From Burkholderiales bacterium (GTDB lineage Bacteria; Pseudomonadota; Gammaproteobacteria; Burkholderiales; Usitatibacteraceae): a stretch of 11,898 nt of DNA. The stretch lies in NCBI GenBank assembly GCA_017880705.1, contig JADGRS010000054.1, positions 1-11,898 of the forward strand, written 5' to 3'. This document shows positions 6,115 through 11,898 of the stretch, piece by piece (within the stretch, counting starts at the first letter, position 1; each line of letters starts with the position of its first letter). Both the position numbers and the translations under genes were made by a program. The notes beneath the pieces are model-generated. The model was not told the DNA's origin and did no database searches. It worked only from the letters and a program-made list of their open reading frames with translations.

Positions 6115-8475
6115 ATGCGCTGGCGCAAGGTCGTGGGAGATGCGCGCGGCAATGGCGGGCAGATCGGCCTCATCGCGCTGGTGCTCGCCCTCGGCACCGC
6201 CGGAGTCGTCGCCGTGCTCGATGCTCAGGCGATCCTCAAGAGGGAAATCGCCGCGAGCTACGAGGCCGCGCGCGCGCCCGACATCGCGCTCTGGTTCGAC
6301 CGCTTGCCGCCGCGAGCGCTCGCCGAAGCCGCCGCGAATGAAAGTGTTGCCGGCGTCGAAGCCCGTCGCGTGGCGATCACCCGCATCGCCGCGCGGGACG
6401 GCTCCTGGCTGCCGATGCGAGTCACGATCCTGCGCGACATCGCTTCGCAGCAGGCCGGCGCGATCCATCGTCATGTGCCGATCGCGGGCGACGGCGCGGG
6501 CGCCCTCTGGATCGAGCAGTCGGGAAGAACGCTGGTCACCGCGGACTTCGGAGAAAGCCTTCGTGTCCGCACTCCGACGGGAAGCATCGCGACGCTGGCG
6601 TCGGCGGGCTTCGTGCACGACACCTCGGTCGCGCCGAGCACGCAGGATCGGATCATCTACGCGTTCGCGACTCCGGCCACCGCCGCCCTCCTCGGCCAGA
6701 ATCCCGATGCCGACCAGCTGTGGGTGAAGATGAAGCAACGCGGCGATGCCGCCGACGCCGCTGCGCTCGGCGAAACGCTCCGCAACGATCTCCTCGCGAA
6801 GGGTTTCGCGCCGCTACGCGTCGATGTGCTCTCGAATTCCCACCCGCACGCGGCGTTGATGAACGCGACGCTTCGGGTGCTCGGCGTGATGGGGGCGATC
6901 GCATTCACGTGCAGCGCCGCGCTCGCGGGCTATCTCGTCTCCGTGTGGATGCGACGCGAAGTGCGGCTCGTCGGCGTCATGAAGGCGATCGGCGCGCGCT
7001 GGCACCAGATCGCCCTCCAGTACCTGCTGCTCGTGGGCCCGCTTGCGTTGGCGGTCACCGCCCTCGCGCTGCCGGCAGGCGTCGGATTGGCCCGCGCCAT
7101 CGTGGGCTACTACGCGAACGTGCTGAACATCGACATCGCGAATTGGGAAGCAGGCGCGGGCCTTCCGCTCGAGCAGGCCGCGATCACGCTCGGCATCGCG
7201 CTCGCCGCGATGGCGTGGCCGATCGTGCGCGCGAGCCGCAGGAGCGTGCGCGAAGCTCTCCAGGATCCGGGAATCGCTTCGCCGTTGACCGCGGGCTCAC
7301 GCCTCGCGAAAGGGATCAAGGTTCCCGGCGCGATGCGCTGGACGCTCGCCGCGAGAAATACGCTGCGCCGCCCCTTCCGGCTTGCGCTCATCCTCATCGC
7401 GCTCGCGAGCGGCGGCGCGCTCCTTCTCACCACCCACAGCAACTACGAGAGCCTGATGAGCGTGATCGACAGGAGCCTCGCGACCGAGGGTCACGACATC
7501 GAGGTATTCATGCCGCGCCCCGCACCGGCCGCCCGATTGGAGGACATCGCGCGCGCGGTGCCGGGCGTTGAGCTCGCCGAGGCGTGGCGGCGCGCGACGG
7601 TGACGGCCGCGCGGGAGGAGTCCTCGACCCTCCATGACGCGAAGCGCGTGACGTTGTACGGATTCCCCCCCGGATCGCGCCTCTTCAAGCTGCCCGTTCT
7701 CGAGGGGCGCTTCCCGCAACCGGGCGCGGCGGACGAAGTGCTGATGACGCGCACCGTTCAGGAATCCTACCCGGAGCTTCGCGTCGGCAGCGAGGTTGCG
7801 TTGCGCTTTCGCGACCGCCGCGCAAACGCGCGCGTCGTCGGGATCGTGGAGGAAATCGGGACGCCGACTTTCTATGCCGCCTTTCCGACGTTCGACGCGG
7901 TCACCGGCCTCGGCGATGCGGCGACGGTTCTCCGTGCCAAGGCCGGAGGCGACCATCCCGAGTCCGTCGCGAGCGCGCTCGACCAGGCGCTTCTCGATGC
8001 GCACCTGCCTCCGGGCCAGGTCGTGACGCGCGCGATGTTCCGCGACTCGCTCGACGAGCACTTCAAAGTGGTGGGCGACGTCATCCGCATGGTGGCGCTC
8101 GCCGCGGCGCTGGTGGGCGCGATCGTCCTCGGCGCCGGCACCAGCTTCAACGTGATCGAGCGCACGCGCGAGATCGGCATCATGCGCGCGCTGGGTGCGA
8201 CCCCTCGCGCGATCATCGCGATCCTCCTCGCGGAGGGCGCGGCGATTGCGATTGCCGGCGCGATCCTCTCGATCGTCGTCTCGCTCGCCCTCACGAAGGC
8301 GCTGAACGAAGCGGCCGCGCGCACCCTGCTGCACGTCGCCGTGCCGCTGCGCTTCTCGCTCGAGGGCCTGGCCATTCTCGGCGCCGGTGCCCTGGTGGTG
8401 ATCCTCGCCGTGTGGATCACGCTCTCGATCCGCCTGCGCCGCTCGGTCACCGAGACGCTGAGCTACGAAGGCTGA
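6115..8475 (+). CDS. FtsX-family ABC transporter permease with two FtsX modules
   Basis: A 786-residue inner-membrane protein partnering the preceding ATPase. I count eight membrane segments: one near 18-38, three between about 250 and 373, one near 421-443 and three between about 657 and 772. Large periplasmic domains fill 40-245 and 445-655 (MacB-PCD-like). Each half ends with the coupling motif read by the ATPase: MRREVRLVGVMKAIGARWHQ in the first and ERTREIGIMRALGATPRAI in the second, so the chain is an internal duplication and likely forms a complete pseudodimer. ATG 6115 is used; a GTG at 6109 overlapping the ATPase stop is an alternative. No membrane-fusion protein follows. The gene ends 6 bp from a convergent gene. 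Confidence 0.93.
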   Translation: MRWRKVVGDARGNGGQIGLIALVLALGTAGVVAVLDAQAILKREIAASYEAARAPDIALWFDRLPPRALAEAAANESVAGVEARRVAITRIAARDGSWLPMRVTILRDIASQQAGAIHRHVPIAGDGAGALWIEQSGRTLVTADFGESLRVRTPTGSIATLASAGFVHDTSVAPSTQDRIIYAFATPATAALLGQNPDADQLWVKMKQRGDAADAAALGETLRNDLLAKGFAPLRVDVLSNSHPHAALMNATLRVLGVMGAIAFTCSAALAGYLVSVWMRREVRLVGVMKAIGARWHQIALQYLLLVGPLALAVTALALPAGVGLARAIVGYYANVLNIDIANWEAGAGLPLEQAAITLGIALAAMAWPIVRASRRSVREALQDPGIASPLTAGSRLAKGIKVPGAMRWTLAARNTLRRPFRLALILIALASGGALLLTTHSNYESLMSVIDRSLATEGHDIEVFMPRPAPAARLEDIARAVPGVELAEAWRRATVTAAREESSTLHDAKRVTLYGFPPGSRLFKLPVLEGRFPQPGAADEVLMTRTVQESYPELRVGSEVALRFRDRRANARVVGIVEEIGTPTFYAAFPTFDAVTGLGDAATVLRAKAGGDHPESVASALDQALLDAHLPPGQVVTRAMFRDSLDEHFKVVGDVIRMVALAAALVGAIVLGAGTSFNVIERTREIGIMRALGATPRAIIAILLAEGAAIAIAGAILSIVVSLALTKALNEAAARTLLHVAVPLRFSLEGLAILGAGALVVILAVWITLSIRLRRSVTETLSYEG

Positions 8476-8481
8476 GGACGC

Positions 8482-8646
8482 TCACAGCGACGACACGATC
8501 ACCATCCAGCCCACGCCGAACTTGTCGGCCAGCATCCCGAACTTCTTCGAGAAGAAGGTCTTCGAGAGCGCCATCTTCACCTGGCCGCCCTCCACGAGCG
8601 CCTCTTCGCAACGTCCGTCGAAAACCAGGTAGGGCTGGACTTCCAT
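8482..8646 (-). pseudogene. PhnB/glyoxalase-like gene with a large in-frame internal deletion
   Basis: A 54-codon frame with a good ribosome-binding site (AAGGAG at 8653-8658, 6 nt before ATG 8646). The first 17 residues, MEVQPYLVFDGRCEEAL, match the N-terminus of PhnB/YjdN-type VOC proteins. From residue 18 on, VEGGQVKMALSKTFFSKKFG and then DKFGVGWMVIVSSL match the C-terminal quarter. The family is normally about 130-150 residues, so some 80 central residues, including most of the VOC fold, are missing without a frameshift. The frame may still be expressed, but a working VOC barrel is not possible. I treat it as a degenerate gene. The family match is from memory of conserved motifs, not from a search. 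Confidence 0.75.
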
Positions 8647-8726
8647 GGTTCGCTCCTTGTCGGGGTGATCTTGAGGGTGCCTACCCGTAGTCGAACGGGC
8701 GCCGGCGATTTCGACAACCGCGAGGA

Positions 8727-9647
8727 CTATTTCGTGCCGGCGGCGCGCTCGAGCGCCGGGCGATCCCATTTCGCGAGATCGGCGGCGCGCGCGTAGGTGC
8801 TCTCCAGGAAGGCCATGAGCGCCGCCTCTGGGGAGCTCGACGTGCGCACCGCTTCGTAGGGCAGGATGAATTCGCCCAGATCCTTGCTGTAGAACGCGGC
8901 GGCGGGCTCGACGCGCGAGAGAGGAAGTCCCTCGGGTTGCGGCACCGCGTAGGCATAGAACGCGGCTTCCTGCACCGCGCCGCCCCCGGGCCAGAACCCA
9001 TGGCTGATGACTTCGTGGGAATACGCTTCGCGCGTCATGGCATCGGCGTCGGGCTTCACGGGGGCGCGCCGTCCGGAGAAACGCGTGACGGCGAGATCGA
9101 AGCTGCCCCAGAAGAAATGAAGCGGGCTGCACTTGCCGACGAAGCGGCAGCGAAATTCATCGAACACAGGTTGCATCGAGGTCACCGCGCGCCAGTATGT
9201 GTTGGCCCACTCGGGATCGTACTTGTGGTGCGTCGTGTCTTCCTCGAAACGGATCGGGTTCGGATATTCCACGGGCATCGTCCGGATGCGAATGTCGACG
9301 TCCATCCCGTGAAGCGTCCTCATGACGGCCGCGTAGAAATTGGCCACGGTGCGCGACTCGAGGGCGATCGTGGCACGGCGCCCATCGGAGCAGGCGAACA
9401 CGAGCTCGTGGGAGACGAGATCGAAGGTCGCGGTGAACGTGTGGCCGTGCGCGACCATGGGCTGCGTCTCGAAGCCGCGCGAGGTGAGGCGAAAGGCGAT
9501 GTTCCAGTAATGATTACTCAATGGCGTCGTCGCCAGGACAACCTTGCCGATGATCTGCGTCCACATGTGGAGCGTGTCGTACGTCGGCTGCCATGCTTCG
9601 AGCGGCAACGCGGGCCACAAATGCGAGATCTTGCTCCTGCCGGTCAT
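8727..9647 (-). CDS. DUF5996 family protein
   Basis: A 306-residue soluble protein with no signal peptide or membrane segments. It resembles the DUF5996 family along its whole length: LPLEAWQPTYDTLHMWTQII at the N-terminus, ATTPLSNHYWNIAFRLTSRG, a central HFFWGSFDLAVTRFSGRRAP, and SHEVISHGFWPGGG with AFYAYAVPQPEG near the C-terminus. No function is established for this family as far as I know. GGGGAGG lies just upstream (9652-9658) of ATG 9647, which is chosen over an in-frame ATG at 9725 that would place the start against the divergent DUF1203 gene. It is transcribed away from DUF1203 across a 96-bp gap. Confidence 0.87.
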   Translation of the reverse strand: MTGRSKISHLWPALPLEAWQPTYDTLHMWTQIIGKVVLATTPLSNHYWNIAFRLTSRGFETQPMVAHGHTFTATFDLVSHELVFACSDGRRATIALESRTVANFYAAVMRTLHGMDVDIRIRTMPVEYPNPIRFEEDTTHHKYDPEWANTYWRAVTSMQPVFDEFRCRFVGKCSPLHFFWGSFDLAVTRFSGRRAPVKPDADAMTREAYSHEVISHGFWPGGGAVQEAAFYAYAVPQPEGLPLSRVEPAAAFYSKDLGEFILPYEAVRTSSSPEAALMAFLESTYARAADLAKWDRPALERAAGTK

Positions 9648-9743
9648 GGCACCTCCCCGAATTGCATGTCCGAAAACGGCCGGACTCGCGCGATTTCGTC
9701 CCCCATGATGAGGCCACTCCATCATAAGACAGGACCGCTACCC

Positions 9744-10214
9744 ATGCATTTCCAGATCTCCGGCCTCGATCCGGCCCAGTTCGCCCCCTTCCATGCGATG
9801 AGCGACGAGGAGCTCGCCCGCCATCGCGCGCGCCGTGTCACCGCGACGGAGTACCCGGGCTATCCGTGTCGAGTCACCCTCGACGACGCGCAGCCGGGCG
9901 AAGAGCTGGTCCTCCTCAACTTCGAGCATCTCCCCGTGGATTCTCCGTACCGCTCGAGCCACGCGATCTACGTGCGCGCCAACGCCGCGCGCAAATGCGA
10001 GACGATCGACCAGGTCCCTCCCGCTCTCGAACGCCGGCTTCTTTCCGTGCGCGGATTCGACGCGAACGGGCTGATGATTTCAGGGGAGATCGTTGAGGGG
10101 GCCAACCTCGCTCCCTACGTCGAAGCGCAGCTCACGAATCCCGACATCGCATACCTCCACGCGCACTACGCGCGGCGCGGATGCTTCGCGGCGCGGATCG
10201 ACCGCATCGCGTAG
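9744..10214 (+). CDS. DUF1203 family protein
   Basis: A 156-residue soluble protein matching DUF1203: N-terminal FQISGLDPAQFAPFHAMSDE, then YPGYPCRVTLDDAQPGEELV, LLNFEHLPVDSPYRSSHAIY and C-terminal IAYLHAHYARRGCFAARIDR. The last block is highly typical of the family. Cysteines at the YPCRV and RGCFA positions are conserved as far as I recall, but no activity is known. ATG 9744 is preceded by CAGGA at 9730-9734. The gene is convergent with the nuclease gene, whose stop lies 18 bp away. Confidence 0.88.
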   Translation: MHFQISGLDPAQFAPFHAMSDEELARHRARRVTATEYPGYPCRVTLDDAQPGEELVLLNFEHLPVDSPYRSSHAIYVRANAARKCETIDQVPPALERRLLSVRGFDANGLMISGEIVEGANLAPYVEAQLTNPDIAYLHAHYARRGCFAARIDRIA

Positions 10215-10232
10215 GTTCGGCCGCCTCGCGGA

Positions 10233-11087
10233 TCAAGCGTCCGGCGCCCGGCATTCGCTCGACAAGAAAGCGTCGTCGAGAAACTTCGCGAGGCGCACGC
10301 CCGCGCGGCCGAGCTGGCGATCGAGCGCGGGCAACACCTTCGTGTAGTAGTCCTCGTTGACGAGGTGATCGGCGGGCGTGAGCGCCCAGATTTCGCGTGC
10401 CAGGCCATGGGTCTCGACGACCCAATCCCGCGGCGTGCCGGCGCCGGCACCGCGCGCCTCGTCGCTTGCGAGCCACCCGCCCTCGAGCCGCGAAACGTAT
10501 GCGCCCCAGTTCCACGCGGTGTTCGCGATGAGGATGGTGTCCCACACTCCGTGGATATTTTCGTGCGTGCGCTTCGGCGTGCAGCGCAGGCAGCGCGGGC
10601 CGTGCAGCTCGACGTTGACATTGACGCGATTGCCGCCCTGCTCGTCGCCGACGGTGTGCAGCGGTTGGTGCACGTCGCCCACGAAATGCACGGCGTAGCG
10701 CAGCGCCTCGCCGCGGGCGGCGGTTGTGCCGCAGCGCAGTTGCGCGCGCAGCCGCTCGAGCTCCGCGACGATGCAATCACCCTTGGGCGTGGGCGCGCAG
10801 TGCTTCGCCGCGTCGTACGCTTCGTCGGCGATGGGGATGTCAACGAAGTGCCAGTTGAAAGTCTCGGGCCGAGCCGGCCTCACGTCGTCGGCCCAGTTGC
10901 CTTCCGAAGCGAGCGAGTGCCCTGCTCCCAGCAGCGCCTGGACCTGCGCGCGCGCCTCGGGACCGAGCCGGCGCTGCGCGATCTCGGCGATGATCGCGTG
11001 GCCGTCGGATCCCCACGCGGCGGCGTCCGCGGCGGCGAGCGCGAGGCCGAGCGCCAAGGCGGCGCGCTTCGATGCGATCTTCACCAT
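10233..11087 (-). CDS. Secreted S1/P1-type zinc nuclease
   Basis: A 284-residue exported enzyme that hydrolyses single-stranded nucleic acid, or acts as a related trinuclear-zinc phosphodiesterase. A Sec signal peptide ends at A24, leaving W25 as the mature N-terminus, which is required because its amino group and carbonyl bind zinc. All nine ligands known from nuclease P1 can be placed: W25, H30 (GSDGH), D67 (NWADD), H80 (NWHF), H134, D138 and H144 (HFVGDVHQPLH), H179 and D183 (NIHGVWD). There are unusual cysteines: C97/C105, and a CxxC (C166/C169) in the loop before the NIHG motif. GGGGGA near 11092-11097 precedes ATG 11087. Its divergent partner is the ABM-like gene. Confidence 0.93.
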   Translation of the reverse strand: MVKIASKRAALALGLALAAADAAAWGSDGHAIIAEIAQRRLGPEARAQVQALLGAGHSLASEGNWADDVRPARPETFNWHFVDIPIADEAYDAAKHCAPTPKGDCIVAELERLRAQLRCGTTAARGEALRYAVHFVGDVHQPLHTVGDEQGGNRVNVNVELHGPRCLRCTPKRTHENIHGVWDTILIANTAWNWGAYVSRLEGGWLASDEARGAGAGTPRDWVVETHGLAREIWALTPADHLVNEDYYTKVLPALDRQLGRAGVRLAKFLDDAFLSSECRAPDA

Positions 11088-11153
11088 TTATTCCCCCGCA
11101 AAAGAGAAACTCCATCTCCCGTTAACGCGGCAATCGCGGCTCGCGAAATCCTT

Positions 11154-11180
11154 CGGGAGTGGGCAATATTGCACTTCCCG
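11154..11180. promoter_or_regulatory. Imperfect dyad with a perfect 10-bp core in the nuclease/ABM divergent gap
   Basis: GCAATATTGC at 11163-11172 is a perfect palindrome, flanked by CGGGA (11154-11158) and TCCCG (11176-11180), so a longer interrupted dyad spans the middle of the 113-bp gap. It could be an operator serving either gene, or a hairpin in the leader of the plus-strand gene. No clear -35/-10 pair accompanies it. Confidence 0.3.
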
Positions 11181-11200
11181 TGTCCCGAGAGGAGAACGTC

Positions 11201-11503
11201 ATGGTTCGCGTTGGACTCGCAGTACGCCTGGAAGCCAAGCCCGGCAAGGAAGCCGAAGTCGCCGCGTTCCTGAAGAGCGGCCTTGCGCTGGCGAACCAGG
11301 AGGCGAAGACCGTCGTGTGGTTCGCGCTGCAGTTCGGCCCTTCGAGCTTCGGCATCTTCGACGCGTTTCCCGATGACTCGGGGCGCAAGGCCCATCTCAC
11401 CGGCCCGATCGCCGCGGCGCTCATGGCCAAGGCCGGCGATCTTCTGTCGAGCCCGCCGAAGATCGAGAATGTCGACGTGCTCGCATCGAAGGTGCCCGGC
11501 TGA
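11201..11503 (+). CDS. Antibiotic-biosynthesis-monooxygenase (ABM) domain protein
   Basis: A 100-residue single-domain protein with the dimeric alpha/beta-barrel (ferredoxin-like) pattern: strand MVRVGLAVRLEAKPGKEAEV, helix AAFLKSGLALANQEA, strands TVVWFALQFGPSSFGIFDAF, helix RKAHLTGPIAAALMAKAGDL, final strand PKIENVDVLASKVPG. Length and order fit small ABM proteins, cofactor-free or heme-linked quinol-type oxygenases and their non-catalytic relatives. The reaction here is unknown. GAGAGGAGA at 11187-11195 is a strong ribosome-binding site for ATG 11201. An in-frame GTG at 11159 is rejected because it would lie upstream of this site and inside the dyad. Confidence 0.85.
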   Translation: MVRVGLAVRLEAKPGKEAEVAAFLKSGLALANQEAKTVVWFALQFGPSSFGIFDAFPDDSGRKAHLTGPIAAALMAKAGDLLSSPPKIENVDVLASKVPG

Positions 11504-11535
11504 GACTGCGACTAGCGGATCTCGCGAAAGAACCC

Positions 11536-11898
11536 TCAGGTCAGGGATGCCGCCATCCTATGCAACGTCCCGCGCGGGTCCGTCTCGATTGGCGCACCGT
11601 GCGATACGATTATTCGCTTGAGCTTGGTCAGGATCGCCCATTTCTCCAGTTGGACGCGCAGCGCGCTCTTGTCGTCCACGAGCTTTCTCATCACCACCTT
11701 GGCCATTTTGGGTTCCGGACCGGTGGCGTCCAGCATTCCGAAGATGAAGCCGACCAGTCCGGGCTGTTTGCGAACGTTGAAGATAAGGTCGTTCAGCACC
11801 AGGGTGGTACCTTGCAAGCCGCTCACGATGAGCGCGCCCTCTCGTTGAGCGGTCCCTTCGATTGCCGTGTAATGGACGGCCGGGTCGCCGAAGTCCGG
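11536..11898 (-). CDS. Probable metallo-beta-lactamase-fold protein (partial, N-terminus beyond right edge)
   Basis: The minus strand is open from the right edge to TGA at 11536-11538, giving the last 120 residues of a larger protein. An internal GTG at 11826 could look like a start, but the frame continues upstream as readable protein (PDFGDPAVHYTAIEGTAQRE), so the true start is outside. TTLVLNDLIFNV and KRIIVSHGAPIETD look like the late metal-binding Asp and His elements of the metallo-beta-lactamase fold, as in DUF4336-like proteins. The His metal-binding motif that would settle the family lies outside the window. It is convergent with the ABM-like gene across 32 bp. Confidence 0.7.
   Translation of the reverse strand, partial: PDFGDPAVHYTAIEGTAQREGALIVSGLQGTTLVLNDLIFNVRKQPGLVGFIFGMLDATGPEPKMAKVVMRKLVDDKSALRVQLEKWAILTKLKRIIVSHGAPIETDPRGTLHRMAASLT

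Noticed and set aside
7297..8334. Long minus-strand frame inside the permease gene
   Set aside because: Shadow of a GC-rich gene: the composition is dominated by Arg, Ala, Gly and Glu, with no domain pattern, opposite a clear FtsX permease.
8937..9743. N-terminal extension of the DUF1203 frame
   Set aside because: It runs antisense through the DUF5996 gene. DUF1203 homology starts right after ATG 9744, which has its own ribosome-binding site.
1..11898. CRISPR array, insertion sequence, integrase or toxin-antitoxin module
   Set aside because: No repeat-spacer pattern, no transposase or integrase motifs and no flanking terminal repeats. The DUF2975/XRE pair looks superficially like a two-gene module but fits the known membrane protein/regulator pair instead.

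Overview
The window is GC-rich, gene-dense bacterial chromosome. DgkA, a DUF2975/small-XRE pair, a secreted S1/P1-type nuclease, DUF1203, DUF5996 and codons strongly biased to G/C at the third position fit a free-living Gram-negative bacterium. I would guess a betaproteobacterium (Burkholderiales or Usitatibacter-like), but no rRNA or other marker gene confirms this. I see no tRNA, rRNA, insertion sequence, prophage or CRISPR array.

Left part (1-3960). A secreted protein of unknown function is encoded on the minus strand and runs off the left edge. It is divergent from a MarR-family regulator. An AT-rich gap between them holds a sigma70-like promoter whose -10 box lies inside a near-perfect 27-bp palindrome, which looks like an autoregulatory MarR operator. 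The regulator is followed on the plus strand by diacylglycerol kinase (dgkA), a possible 20-codon leader ORF, a YiiX-like papain-fold lipoprotein and a class-V PLP-dependent enzyme. A short stretch with predicted RNA structure then leads to a strong intrinsic terminator.

Centre (3971-8475). Two divergent units share one AT-rich promoter region with an inverted repeat. The leftward unit is a DUF2975 four-helix membrane protein and a small XRE regulator. The rightward unit is a small exported NTF2-like protein, an MacB/LolD-type ABC ATPase and a two-module FtsX-type permease. The three rightward genes are tightly packed and probably form one operon that exports or extracts a substrate at the inner membrane. 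No membrane-fusion protein is present.

Right part (8482-11898). This holds mostly single genes: a PhnB/glyoxalase-like gene reduced to 54 codons by an apparent in-frame internal deletion, a DUF5996 protein divergent from a DUF1203 protein, a secreted S1/P1 zinc nuclease with all nine metal ligands, a divergent antibiotic-biosynthesis-monooxygenase-like small protein, and the C-terminal part of what is probably a metallo-beta-lactamase-fold protein that runs off the right edge.

I found no convincing new defence or mobile system. The best leads are the two dyad-bearing promoter regions, the internally deleted PhnB gene, the NTF2-like/ABC/FtsX operon facing the DUF2975/XRE pair, and the structured segment before the 3933-3959 terminator.
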